From Dillenia suffruticosa (lineage: Eukaryota; Streptophyta; Magnoliopsida; Dilleniales; Dilleniaceae), in NCBI GenBank assembly GCA_033439265.1, contig JAVTVX010000012.1, forward strand, positions 5,569,001 to 5,633,000: a DNA stretch of 64,000 nucleotides, given 5' to 3'. Within the stretch, counting starts at the first letter, position 1. Each line of letters starts with the position of its first letter. The notes beneath the pieces are model-generated. The model was not told where the DNA came from. It did no database searches and saw nothing but the letters and a program-made list of their open reading frames with translations. Position numbers and translations under genes: made by a program. Of the stretch, positions 11,460 to 22,661 are shown piece by piece.

Positions 11460-11805
11460 TGCGCGCTCGCGCGCTGCTGCGCGCCCCTGCGCGCTCTGCT
11501 CGCGCGCTGCTGCGCGCCCCTGCGCGCTCTGCTCGCGCGCTCTGCTCGCGCTCGTGCGCTCTGCTCGCGCTCGTGCGCTGGGCCGCGCGCCCGTGAGCTG
11601 GGCCGCGCGCCCCTGCGCTGTTGCACGCTGGGCCGCGCGCCCGTGCACACTCGTGCGCTGGGCCGCGCGCTCGCGGCCTGGGCTCTCGCTCGCGGCCTGG
11701 GCTCGCGCTCGCGGCCTGGGCTCGCGCTCGCGGCCTGGGCTCGCGCTCGCGGCCTGGGCTCGCGCTCGCGGCCTGGGCTCGCGCTCGCGGCTGGGTCCTG
11801 CTCGC
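11460..11805. repeat. GC-rich minisatellite expanded in LTR 3
   Basis: Units of the type CTCGCGGCCTGGGCTCGCG and TGCGCGCCCCTGCGCGCTCT are more numerous than in LTR 2 (about 5460-5720). They account for 90 of the 91 bp length difference between these LTRs. Confidence 0.8.
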
Positions 11806-12174
11806 GTGCTAGTGCGCTGATGCGCGCTGGTGCACGCCCGTGCACTGATGCACGCCTATGCGCTGTGCTGTTGCGCACTCGGTGGCTCGATCGCGGCTCG
11901 CGGCAGTGTGCGGCGAGGCGGAGAGAGAGCGATCGTGGAAGATCGCGAGAGGGAGAGAAGACAGAGTGAGGTAGAGAGGGAAACCGCGAGGGAAGAAGAA
12001 GAAGGAGAAGGAGAAGGAGAAGGAGAAGAAGAAGAAGGAGAAGAAGAAGAAGGAGAAGGAGAAGAAGAAGAAGGAGAAGAAGAAGAAGGAGAAGGAGGAT
12101 GGCGGCGGCGTCGGCGGTGGAAGGCGCGGGCCAGCAGCCGAAGGAGGAAGCCGCGGGAAGATGAAAGGTCGGGG

Positions 12175-12205
<31 letters not shown>

Positions 12206-12273
12206 GGGTTAGGGTTTTAACCCTAATCCCCAATTGGGGACGCAGCGTTTTGTCCCAAAACGCTGCGTCTCCA

Positions 12274-12312
<39 letters not shown>

Positions 12313-12325
12313 GCTTGGTGTTACA

Positions 12326-12987
12326 AATCTTGTCTAGATTGATATTGTGTTTTATTATATTATATATAAAAAATTATATATTTAATCTCTCTCAAGGACA
12401 CGGACTGGGTGGAATAGTGTATCTTATAGACCTGCTCTTGTTGGGAGAGGGATAAGAAATAAGAACCATAATGTGAGACAAGCAACCAAATATATGCCTA
12501 AAAAATCTGGACATAACTATTTTAGGCTCACTTATTATGTTTGTCAGCATTTTTGTGATAACTACTGGTGAGGTGTGCATGTGAAGTTGATTTAAGGACT
12601 GTCTCATAATATTGCAATGCTGACGACGTCCGTATAAATCAATTAGAATTATTGCTTGGATTTGTGCATTTTGTCACTATTATCTGTCACGGATTTTGGG
12701 TTCACACTCATTCTAACTATCACTTTTGAGCAGTCCATACTTAAAAGAGTGTACAAAATTAAAAATTATATAATATGGTCACTATGCTTTAAGATGTGCA
12801 AATTGTCAGGAATGCATTCAGGTTACAACATATGCCATTTAAACAACGTTCAGTTACAAAAACATGTTCGTAAACTTCTTACATTTAGTATCTCAATTTG
12901 TTTTTTCAGGTTCTGACGCTCAAATGCTTGCTTTGATGCATTCCAGAATCCGAGGGTCTGGTTCCTTTTCTCTGCTCATCTTTTGAT
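12326..12987. other. AT-rich DNA with no recognised gene
   Basis: I see no supported gene here. A TTTTTTCAG followed by an open stretch at about 12902-12985 looks exon-like (reads GSDAQMLALMHSRIRGSG) but cannot be assigned. Confidence 0.4.
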
Positions 12988-13047
12988 ACTTTCAGGGAGT
13001 TTCTTCCTGACATGTTCGCAAAGCAGCTTGTTTATTAATCAGTCAAA
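12988..13047 (+). repeat. 60-bp direct repeat, left copy flanking the copia remnant
   Basis: Begins ACTTTCAGGGAG and ends CAGTCAAA. It matches 16209-16268 with four differences. Confidence 0.9.
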
Positions 13048-13065
13048 ATAGATATTTTTATATGA

Positions 13066-15977
13066 TTGAATAATAGAAATCACATATTTATCTCTCATGC
13101 TTATTATGTTCTGATATTAAAAACAAATGTTTTGAGTATTGAACAGCTTTTGACAAAGGGATATGAGATAACGATGAATCAAAATGGACTTGTTATGAAA
13201 GATGGAAAAGAAAGACCGATTACAAAAGTGTCATTATCAAAAAAACATGTTTAAACTAAAGATCAACACTAATATTCCCAAGTGTTTAAAGGCTACTGCA
13301 GGTGATACATCATGGTTGTGGCATCTTAGGATGAATCACTTAAATTTTGGTGGATTGAAGTTGTTGTCCAAGAAACAGTTGGTGTATGGTTTACCTCCTA
13401 TAAACTATCCCAATTAAATATGTGAAGGTTGTATGTACGATAAGCAAACCAGAAGGAGTCTTGCTCTCGAGTCTCACAACCACTTGATTTGATACATGCT
13501 GATATATGTGGGTCTTTCAACCCAAATTCGTATGGGAAGAGTAGGTATTTTTTATTGTTTGTTGATGACTATATTCACAAAATTTAAGTTTATTTTTTGA
13601 AGGAAAAATCTGAGACATTTGAACCTTTCAAAATATTCAAAACTCAAGTTGAGAATGAAAGGGTATGCTTAATTAAAGCCATTCGAACTGATCAAGGAGG
13701 AGAGTTCACATCACAAAAGTTTAATCAATTTTGTGATTATCATGGTATCTGATACTTATTGACTGTTTCAAGGTCACCTCAACAGAATGGTGTGGTGGAA
13801 CAAAAAAAAGAACCATCCTTAACATGGCTCACAGTATGCTGAAAGGCAAGAGGATGCCAAAAGAGTTTTGGGCTGAGGTAGTTGCATGTGCGGTCAATCT
13901 GATAAATAGAAGTTCCACAATGAAATTGAAACAAATGACTCCACAAGAAGCATGGAGTGGGAAAAAGCCAAATAGTTCACATTTGAGAGTATTCGGCAGT
14001 ATTGGTTATGTTCATGTTCCTGATGAGACAAGAAGCAAATTGGATGATAAAAGTGAAAATCTTGTATTCATAGGATACACAAAACATTCTAAGGATTATA
14101 AATTTTATAATTCTCAGAATGAAAAAATTATCGTCAGTAGAGATGTGGACTTTGATGAAGATGGTTCTTGGGAATGGAATATTCCTTGAGATGAAAATTA
14201 TAATTTTCTTCCTTTATTTGATAATTTTGTTTCTGTAGATCAATCTCCAGACCAAGTTGTTGCTGCTACTTCATCACAAACTCCTCCATGGACACCTCAA
14301 ACAAATCGCGCTGTTGCCAATATGCCACAAACTCCTCTACGTGCACCTCAATCAAATCAAGCAGATTTTTTCCCTCAAAACTCCTTCAAGAGGCCTCCTC
14401 ATATGCAGAGTTTGGAAGAAATCTATGCAGAAACGGAATGATTCCACTCTCTTTTGTTTATTTGCAGACACTGAGCCAATAAATTTTGAAAAAACAGTCC
14501 AAGATAAAAGATGAAGATTAGCTATGGATGAAGAGTTAAAAGCAATTGAAAGGAATGATACTGGGCAGTTGACAATACTCCCAATAGAAAAATAATCTAT
14601 TGCGGTAAAATAGATTTTCAAAGTGAAGAAAAATACTAAAGGAGAAGTGAAAAAAATACAAAACTCTGTTTGTTACAATGGGATTCACCCAAAAAGCTGG
14701 AATTGATTATGATGAAGTCTTTGCATCTAAGTCGCTTGGAAACTATCCAGCTAATTATTTCTTTGGTTGCTCAACAAAATTGGAAGATTTTTCAAATGGA
14801 CGTAAAATCTACCTTATTAAATGGCATGCTAGAAGAAGAAGTTTTTGTGCGGCAACCATTCGGTTATATTGTTAATGGTCAAGAAGAGAATGTGCTAAGG
14901 TTGAAAAAGGCTTTATACGACCTCAAACAAACTCCAAGGGTCTGGTATACGTGTATTAATGAATATTTTCAGAAAAATGATTTTTTTAAGTGCTTATGAA
15001 CATGCTTTATATATGAAGAAGTCACAGGTTGGAGAGATTATATATGTGTGTCTATATATTGATGACTTGATTTTCACATGTAGTAATTTGATGATGGTTG
15101 AAGAATTTAAAAAGAAAATGTCTGAATAATTTGAGATGACTGATTTGGGACTTATGTCCTATTATCTTGGAACTGAGATAAGGTAAAGTGAAGAAGGGAT
15201 TTTTCTCTCTCAGAGCACTGATGCAGAAGCAATATTAAAAGAGTTCAAGATGAATAAAATCAATTCAGTTACTATATTTGTGGAGTGTGGAATCAAGTTC
15301 TCAGGTAAATCTAATGATATTTAGAAGATTGGTTGAAAGGCTGCGGCTTTTGATTTGTACAAGGCCAGATATTTTGTATGGTGTTCGTGTCATTGGTAGA
15401 TATACATGGAAGCTTCAACTCTAACTCACATGAAGGCAGTCAAGAGGATTTTTTGATATATTAAAAGAACATTGAATTATTATTTATTTTATACTGTTGC
15501 AAATGATTTCAAATTGTTTGAGTTTAGTAATAGTGATTGGGGAGGAGATGTTGATGATAAAAAAAGTACAAATGGTTTTGCTTTCTTTATGGGTGCGGCT
15601 ACATTTGCTTGGAGTTCAAAAAAAAAGTCAATTATCACTCTTTAAACCTGTGAGGCTGAGTAGCAGTAGCTTTCTGTGTTTGTCATGCCATTTGGATGAG
15701 GAGCCTTCTAAAGGTTCTAACATTTGAACAAGATGTGGCTATTGATAGTTTTATTGATAACAAATCAACAATCGCTTTGGGAAAAAATCTAGTTTTTCAT
15801 GATAGAAGCAAGCATATCAACACCAAATACCATTACATCCGAGAATGCATTGCGAAAAATGTGATTCAGCTTAAGTATGCGACATCTAAGGATCAAGTTG
15901 CTGACATATTTACAAAAGCTCTAAAGTTTGAAGATTTTTGCAGATTGAGAGCTATGCTTAGAGTTATCAAAGGTTGA
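13066..15977 (+). pseudogene. Copia pol remnant (pre-integrase, integrase, RT, RNase H)
   Basis: Domains are in copia order. GAG-pre-integrase is near 13306-13420 (WLWHLRMNHL). The integrase core has its first acidic residue in LIHADICGSF, IRTDQGGEF near 13681, and QNGVVEQ near 13782. The integrase C-terminal part is 13824-14189. RT is near 14770-15200, with YIDDL near 15055-15069. RNase H is near 15500-15977 (IDNKSTIALGKN, RSKHINTKYHYIRE). The reading frame is broken repeatedly, for example by a TGA at 13749-13751 and several frame changes, so no enzyme can be made. The last frame ends at 15977, 11 nt before the purine tract. Confidence 0.88.
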
Positions 15978-15996
15978 ATTACAAGTTTAAGAGGGG

Positions 15997-16208
15997 TATT
16001 GGAAACGTAAATTTATTTTAATTAAAATAAATAATTGTATTTAGTTGCGAATATCAAAAGTCATTTTGTTAATTTCAAAGTGTTTCAAGTTCCAATGGGT
16101 GTCAGTTACAAAATATTGTATTTCTATAAATAATATTCAATTTGAATGAATAAAAGGTGTGAGAAATATTTTGTAATTGAAAAGTTCCTCCTCTATTCTC
16201 CACCGACA
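15997..16208 (+). repeat. 3' LTR of the copia remnant (212 bp)
   Basis: It starts TATTGGAAAC after the purine tract AAGAGGGG (the usual TG has become TA) and ends CACCGACA. It contains TATAAATAA at about 16126, a possible TATA box. Confidence 0.7.
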
Positions 16209-16268
16209 ACTTTCAGGGAGTTTCTTCCCGTCATGGTCGCAAAGCAGCTTGTTCATTAATCAGTCAAA
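16209..16268 (+). repeat. 60-bp direct repeat, right copy flanking the copia remnant
   Basis: Matches 12988-13047 in 56 of 60 positions and abuts the LTR end directly. Confidence 0.9.
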
Positions 16269-16566
16269 GACATGGCATGATCTTACTTCACATAACAAAT
16301 AACCTTTGAAAAGCTATTTGATGGTACAGAGTACTTGAAAGTGAACAGAACCTGGGGAAGGAACAGCGATTGACTTTTAAGAGTTTGTTTGCGTTCTCAT
16401 GATAATCTCCAGGTAACTGAAATTAGACTTGGGATGACTGAGAAAGGAGCTGTCCCATGCCAAGAGAAGCATGAAAAGAAAGTTGAAGGAGTAATTAGAT
16501 ACCAAAAGGAAGAAAAGAGTGATTAGGAGACTGCATTTTGTGTTTACTTTGAAAGCCTGAAGGACA

Positions 16567-16725
16567 AACACCTCTCTAACTGTGACAGCAAGGTGTGCTA
16601 GACAGAGGATGTCTATCAGAGTGACACCGAGAACTCTGAGGCTATCAAAGCAGGGTGAGATGCTTCTCTCCGTCCGTGGCTCACCACTTGATGTCTACTA
16701 GGAAGAGAGCATGGAAGCTATAAGT
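16567..16725 (+). pseudogene. Exon-like remnant of an unidentified host gene
   Basis: One plus-strand frame is open and has protein-like composition, reading RVTPRTLRLSKQGEMLLSV then RGSPLDVY, a TAG near 16699, and a continuation EESMEAIS. The sequence looks like the C-terminal end of a plant protein with one nonsense change. I could not assign a family with certainty. The surrounding 16269-17990 is otherwise non-coding. Confidence 0.3.
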
Positions 16726-17990
16726 GGTACGGGTTTCTTCTAAATTTGCTCTGAAAGATAACCTTAATATATGGAAGGTATATGAAGTTGGGCTTTAACT
16801 CTCCTCACAAGAAAAAATGTTCGCATTGTCTCAGTTTCTTCTCTCTACCTCTGATTGCATGCCTCTAGCCCGCAAATATGAATTAAATCAGTAAAATTTC
16901 AATTGTAGAAGTTGGAACTTTTCTTGTGTCTTGTTCTGATGCGGTGATATGATGTTTGCAGAGTTGGAGGAGGGTTGATCAGTTATGGATAATGACCAGA
17001 ATTTCAATGATTGCAATGCTTTTGCGGTTATCGAATAGAGAGAAGATTGCATTTGATTCCACCTGGTTATAGGAAGTGCAGGGATTCGTGGTAATAAAGT
17101 ACCCCATATGATCTAATATTTTGATGACTTTCTTTTGAAACATCAGAGATTTGGGTTCTTAATTTATCATTTATTCCTGTCAACTTGGAACAGGGGTTGA
17201 CTGCAGGGTTACTCGCTTTTTTTATGGAGCAAAGTCCATCACAGTTCAGTTGCCACATGGTGACTGGATCGAGGTGCCATATGGCTGGGGCATGCCCGCG
17301 TGTAGTGCCTAAAGAATAAAAATAAAAAATAAATAACTAAATTAGGTGCCTCACATAGGGCCCTATTTATTTGCCCACGTGATTCCCTAGTTCGGCTGCC
17401 TTGCAGCAACTAGACCATGCTGGATGCTCCGCCTCTAGCTATAGATGCTTAGCGCCATTACTTAAGAAAACCATAAACTGCAGAGCAGCTGTACAACAAG
17501 AAGGTAGTTTCTTTCGGTAAATAAAACACATATAATGTATAATTGAGGGTTGAGACCAAGAGCCATTGATTCAATTTTGGCACCATTGACTAAGATTGGG
17601 CTCAACAGGATTCATCCTAATTAAAAAAAAAAAAAAGAAGAAGCAAGTCATGATCGGAATCAAGAAAGCTTTTCTAACAAGAGGAGATTGGATTGCTCAT
17701 GACTAGAGTAGCATGTTACATAGGCATCTCAGCAGAACAACGGCTGCTCTTCTGCCAAATAATAGCCATGCAGTCTCGACAACTTGACTTAAGCCTTGGG
17801 TTTGATTGCAAAATTTTATTTTTAAAATTAAATGTGATGTTGATTAATTCAGAGTTCAAAATATCATATATAAAAAATATGAAAACTTTTCATCTAAATA
17901 GTCAAATATTCTTCTAACATGAATACTCATTTTTTTAGGATAAAATATATAAATGTAGGAGCTTTTCATTTGATTAAATTATAATAAGAT
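16726..17990. other. Non-coding AT-rich stretch
   Basis: Scattered short open stretches but no recognisable gene. It contains an A-rich run near 17622 and no clear repeat structure. Confidence 0.4.
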
Positions 17991-17999
17991 TTCAGTTTT

Positions 18000-18260
18000 G
18001 CTGCCTGGCTAGAGACAACCCCAAAGCCTCGGGTAGGAGTAATCCCATCTTTGTCCATGTGCTTTTGTACCTTCTGCAGAAGCTCCTTCATATGGCTTTT
18101 TCGTATGCCTAGTAAAGAAGTTTATAAGTCTGCTTGCTTGGGCAATCCATTCATGCAGTGAGCTCTTATTTATCATCATCGACTTAAATGTGAGCGAGTT
18201 GGGAGTGTCATAACCTCTTAAACACGTGTTCCATCTTCTCAAACTCCTCACTACGAATCA
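18000..18260 (-). pseudogene. Decayed C-terminal fragment of a PPR-like gene
   Basis: Read on the minus strand in shifting frames, the segment gives EFEKMEHVFKR, then YDTPNSLTFKSM, then TYKLLY, then KELLQKVQKHMDKDGITPTR. These resemble the last repeats and tail of a plant pentatricopeptide-repeat protein, an organellar RNA-binding protein. Several frameshifts and stops separate them. A similar fragment on the same strand lies at 22090-22450, and the two CACTA elements between them suggest one gene was broken up. Confidence 0.5.
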
Positions 18261-18294
18261 ATCAACACAGGAAAGGACATAGGAGGGGAAATTG

Positions 18295-19238
18295 CACCAC
18301 GAGAAAACATATCTTCAAAGACGAAAAATTATCGACGGACAAAAATTTATCACTAATAATAACAAATTTACGATGAATTACTGTCAAACAGAATACCAAG
18401 AGATTTACGACGGATTAGCGACGGAAATAATTCTATCACTAATCCGTCGATAAACCCTAAACCATAAAAAAAAATTATCAATTATTAGCGACGGATTACC
18501 GATGAAAATTTTAACAACGAAAAATTTCTGTTACTAATCCGTTACTGATTTATTGAAAGAAAAAAAATAAAAAAAATATATGTACAACTTTCAGCGACGG
18601 ATTAACAATAGAAATTTTAGTAACGGATTACTGACGGATTTTTTTTAATATTTTAAAAAATTTTTAAATTTTTTTTTAAATTTTAAATTTAAATTTAAAT
18701 TTTATTTTAAGCTTAAATTTTATTATTTTATTATTTTATAATAAATTATAATTTTATATTATTTTATTATTAATAAAAAATATCAAATAAAGATAATAAA
18801 TAAAGAAAAAAAAAGGGTTGGGTATATGGTTAACATTGTTACGATGGTTTTGCTGTTCACAATGTTTTAGGTGCGCTAGAGTACGATTCCATCGGGAGGC
18901 ATTTTGAAGGTAGTTTACATAGATTAAAGGAAGCAAGCGAGCAGCGCGTGCAGGTGGGTCGGGGGGGAGTGTATGGACGCATGGGTTGCACGTGCGTGAT
19001 CTTGTTCTTTTGAGGGGAGTTCAAGAATTAGCGACGGATGTTTTTTGAGGCGGTTCAAATATCTGTCGCTAATAATTCATTATTAGCGACGAATAGAATT
19101 TCATTAGTCAAAATTAGTAAGGTCATTTTTAGAGACGGATTTTTTCGTCTTTAAATCCGTTATTAATACCTTTAGTGACGAATTTTTGACTATCAACGAT
19201 GAAAATTTTTATCGTTGATACCGTATTTTCTGATAGTG
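18295..19238. mobile_element. Non-autonomous CACTA element, 944 bp (family B)
   Basis: The termini are CACCACGAGAAAAC (left, mutated) and TTTTCTGATAGTG (right). A 3-bp target duplication TTG lies at 18292-18294 and 19239-19241. Both ends carry subterminal repeats of the GCGACGGATTA type around an A/T-rich core. There is no coding sequence. Confidence 0.8.
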
Positions 19239-19516
19239 TTGGGAGAAATATTATTCCGCAAAATTTGGCCAATAATTCTTTTCAAGATGGGATAAACATT
19301 ACCTTTAGTTGGATTCAATGATACTCTAATGGGAAAAGGTGGAAAAGGTCCCAAAATTGATAAATAATGTAAAAGATGAGAAATAAAAACTTTAATTTGT
19401 TTCTCAAATTTTTGGATGATTTTCTCTCTCTCTTGGGACATATGCCAAAATTATTATTAAAAATTTCTCAATGATGAAAATTTCTCCTAATTTAACCACA
19501 CGATTGAAAAAATAAT

Positions 19517-21837
19517 CACTACAAAAAAACATCATTTTTGCGACGAAATTTAGCGACTAATTTTTTTTGTTGCAATTTTGCGACGAATTTAGCGACGAAA
19601 ACTTGTTTACTCGCTATTTCCAACGAAATTTCCAACGAAAAAATAATCGTCGCTAATTTCCAACGAATTCGGTTTTTGTCGCTCATTTGCGACGAATTCA
19701 GTGACAAATTTTGAATTTGTGGCTAATTTTGCGACAAATTTGGAATTCGTCGCTGAATTCAGCGACAAATTCGGAATTCGTCGCTAAATTTGAAATATAA
19801 TAAAATAAAATAAAATATAAAAATATATTTTTTATTTAATAATTTTATATTTTATTATTTAATAAATTAATTTAGCGACGAATTCCGTTTTGTCGCTAAT
19901 TTGCGACGAATTCAGCGACAAATTTGAATTTGTGGCTAATTTTGCGACAAATTCGGAATTCGTCGCTGAATTCAGCGACAAATTCGGAATTCGTCGCTAA
20001 ATTTGAAATATAATAAAATAAAATAAAATATAAAAATATATTTTTTATTTAATAATTTTATATTTTATTATTTAATAAATTAATTTAGCGACGAATTCCG
20101 TTTTGTCGCTAATTTGCGACGAATTCAGCGACAAATTTGAATTTGTGGCTAATTTTGCGACAAATTCGGAATTCGTCGCTAAATTTGAAATATAATAAAA
20201 TAAAATAAAATATAAAAATATATTTTTTATTTAATAATTTTATATTTTATTATTTAATAAATTAATTTAGCGACGAATTCGGTTTTTGTCGCTAATTTGC
20301 GACGAATTCAGCGACAAATTTGAATTTGTTGTCAATTTTTGCGACAAATCCGGAATTCGTCGCTCAATTTGAAATATAATAAAATAAAATAAAATATAAA
20401 AATATATTTTTTATTTAATAAATTTATATTTTATTATTTAATAAATTAATTTAGCGACGAATTAGGTTTTTGTCGCTAATTTCCGACGAATTCAGCGACA
20501 AATTTGAATTTGTGGCTAATTTTGCAACAAATTCGGAATTTGTCGCTGAATTCAGCGACTAATTCGGAATTCGTCGCTGAATTCAGCGACAAATTGGGAA
20601 TTCGTCGCTAAATTTAAAATATAATTAAATAAAATAAAATATAAATATATATTTATTCTTTAATAATTTTATATTTTATTATTTAATAAATTAATATAAC
20701 GACGAATTCGGTTTTTGTTGCTAACTTTGCGACGAATTCCGGATTTCGTCGTTAAATTTGAAATATAATTAAATAAAATAAAATATTAATATATATTTAT
20801 TATTTTTATTTTAAAAAATTTAAAAAAATTAATCACATTTATTATTTTTAAGTAATATGTTATATTTTATTTTTATTTTATCTTTTAAAAAAATAGTATT
20901 ATTATTTTTTTAAATCTTTTATTATTTTATTTTACACTAATATTTTATTATTTTATAATAAATTGTTATTTTATATTGTTTTATTATTATTAGAAAAATG
21001 TGAAGAAAAGATAATAAGTAAAAAAAAAAAAAATTATTATAGATATTAACATTTAGCTTGATGGTTACAGGATCTTAAAGGTTTATGGAAGCGCAGGGGT
21101 TCGAACCTTGGTGGAAGCAAAGCAAAGGCAATTTTCAAGAATTAAGTGAGGTAGGCACTGTGGGCGCCGGCTCGGGCGGGTGTGCAGGCGGATGCTTGCT
21201 CGGGCGGGCGGGCTGGCTCGGGTTCAAGCGGGCTCGGGTTCAGGCGGGACTGCATTATTTTTCATTCATAATTTAGCGACGGATTTTGCGACGAATTTAT
21301 ATCCGTCGTTAATTTAGCGACGAATTTTTTTTGTCCATAAATTAGCGACAGATAATTTTTCGTTGCTAAATTTGCGACGAATTTAGCGATGAAAAATTAT
21401 TCGTCGCTAAATTTAGCGACGAATTTTATATTTTCGTCGCTAAATTTAGAGACGGATAATTTTTTGTCGCTAAATTCGTCGCTAATAATTCGTCGCTATA
21501 TTTAGTGACAAAATTATAAAATTCGTCGCTAAATTTAGCGACGAATAATGTTTTGTCGTTAAATCCGTCACAAGTTTAGCGACAAAAAATTATCTATCGC
21601 TAAATTTAGCGACGAATTTATATTTTCGTCGCTAAAGTTAGCGACGAATTTTATATTTTCGTCGCTAAATTTGCTACGGATTTAGCGACAAAAAATTATT
21701 CGTCGCTAAATTTAGCGACGCGTAATTAGCGACGAAAATTTTTTCGTCGCTAATTTCGTCGCTAACGAATTTAGCGACAAATTTTTATTAAATTTTCGTC
21801 GCTAAATTTGTGGCTAAAAACTTGTTTTTTTGTAGTG
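19517..21837. mobile_element. Non-autonomous CACTA element, 2321 bp (family A)
   Basis: The terminal inverted repeats are perfect over 14 nt: CACTACAAAAAAAC on the left and GTTTTTTTGTAGTG on the right. The 3-bp target duplication AAT lies at 19514-19516 and 21838-21840. Subterminal regions are dense with GCGACGAATT and AATTCGTCGC motifs. The interior is a tandem array (19780-20790). There is no transposase. Its terminal repeats match the left end of the 10.1-kb element at 32601, so that family could have mobilised it. Confidence 0.92.
19780..20790. repeat. About 180-230 bp tandem repeats inside the 2.3-kb CACTA element
   Basis: Each unit has an AT-rich half (AATATAATAAAATAAAATAA...) and a half of alternating GCGAC/GTCGC motifs. 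About five to six units are visible, the later ones more diverged. Confidence 0.85.
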
Positions 21838-22089
21838 AATAATTTTTATGAGAATAAATTTTATTTTGAAAAATATTATTATCTACACACGTCCTAAAAG
21901 AGACAAACGGAGATAGGAAGCACCGGCTGCCCTTTATATATCTGTCGAAGGCCTTCATGAGGAGCTTAAGCCCCATTAGATACCTCACAAAGGCCTTTAA
22001 AAAGTATTCTAAAACTCTCTTTGAAATTTTGATTAAGAAAATATAATAATATATCATTAGATCCATGGTTTGTTGGTGTATTAGTACTC

Positions 22090-22450
22090 TTCTCGACACT
22101 CGTTACAGGTTTCTCAAGCGGCAAAGCACAGATTCCATTTCCTTGATGATCCCAATTTTGCCACAGGCATCCATCACTTCGTTACAAGTGTAGAATATAG
22201 TACGTTAGCTTACGCTATTCCATTACATTCAACTTGGGTCCCTATAGTTGCTTGCAGTAGCCAATCTCCTAATTGACGTCTCAATTCACCAAGACAGATA
22301 TGCATCACAAAATAAGCCATCAACGGAACTACATAATTTAACTTCTCTTGCACAGCATTTTTCAGGAACAATAGAATTCCTACGACAACCCATGATACTC
22401 GATAAACCATAGGCACCCACAAATCCATGAAGTCTTGGGCATTGCTTAGG
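22090..22450 (-). pseudogene. Decayed internal fragment of a PPR-like gene
   Basis: The minus strand at about 22195-22095 reads CNEVMDACGKIGIIKEMES, typical of PPR helix repeats. The preceding 22200-22445 has protein-like pieces in two frames (FLKNAVQEKLNYVVPLMA; CDAYLSW). Frameshifts and stops make it non-functional. Same strand as the fragment at 18000-18260. Confidence 0.45.
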
Positions 22451-22615
22451 AAAGAAAAAAGTTAAATTCTTAATTTCATTTGATTTTAAGGCAAAGAAAA
22501 CCAACACAAATCACGGCGTGTTTACGTGAACCAGAAATTTTTAGGTCATGGGCTGCCATTACTCCTAGATAGATGTCTATCTATGACCAGGGGTTTTTCT
22601 GGCTCAATTCTTATT

Positions 22616-22618
<3 letters not shown>

Positions 22619-22648
<30 letters not shown>
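22619..22648. repeat. (GA)n microsatellite downstream of the PADRE gene stop
   Basis: A near-perfect GA run starting about 14 nt beyond the stop codon, within the presumed 3' UTR (CU-rich in the transcript). Confidence 0.9.
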
Positions 22649-22653
<5 letters not shown>

Positions 22654-22661
22654 GAAAGTGC

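Larger units (their letters stand above)
1..12325 (-). mobile_element. Tandem array of a non-autonomous Ty3/gypsy LTR retrotransposon (LTR-int-LTR-int-LTR)
   Basis: The same block repeats with a 5995-bp offset. Three LTRs (1-244 partial, 3214-6239, 9209-12325) alternate with two internal regions (245-3213, 6240-9208). The element reads on the minus strand. A tRNA-iMet-type primer binding site lies at 3195-3206 and 9190-9201, and a purine-rich tract lies next to the LTR start at 245-258 and 6240-6253. Coding capacity is gag with two zinc knuckles, a protease remnant and a broken, internally deleted reverse transcriptase. RNase H and integrase are not seen. This resembles the gag-only TR-GAG class of non-autonomous elements. 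The internal regions look essentially identical, so the duplication is recent. The array may continue to the left of the window, and the target duplication cannot be tested because the left end is missing. Confidence 0.9.
9209..12325 (-). repeat. LTR 3 (3117 bp), right end of the array
   Basis: Same structure as LTR 2 but 91 bp longer. The extra length is 90 bp in the GC-rich minisatellite (about 11460-11800) plus one base near the T-run. It ends GGTGTTACA at 12325, followed by unrelated DNA (aatcttgtctag). Confidence 0.9.
13048..16208 (+). mobile_element. 5'-truncated Ty1/copia retrotransposon with its 3' LTR
   Basis: The coding remnant runs from just before the GAG-pre-integrase domain to the end of RNase H. 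A purine tract (15989-15996) and a 212-bp 3' LTR follow. No 5' LTR, gag or full protease is present. The 3' end stops exactly at the LTR end (CGACA, 16208). The left end begins directly after a 60-bp sequence that recurs directly after the right end. Confidence 0.85.
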
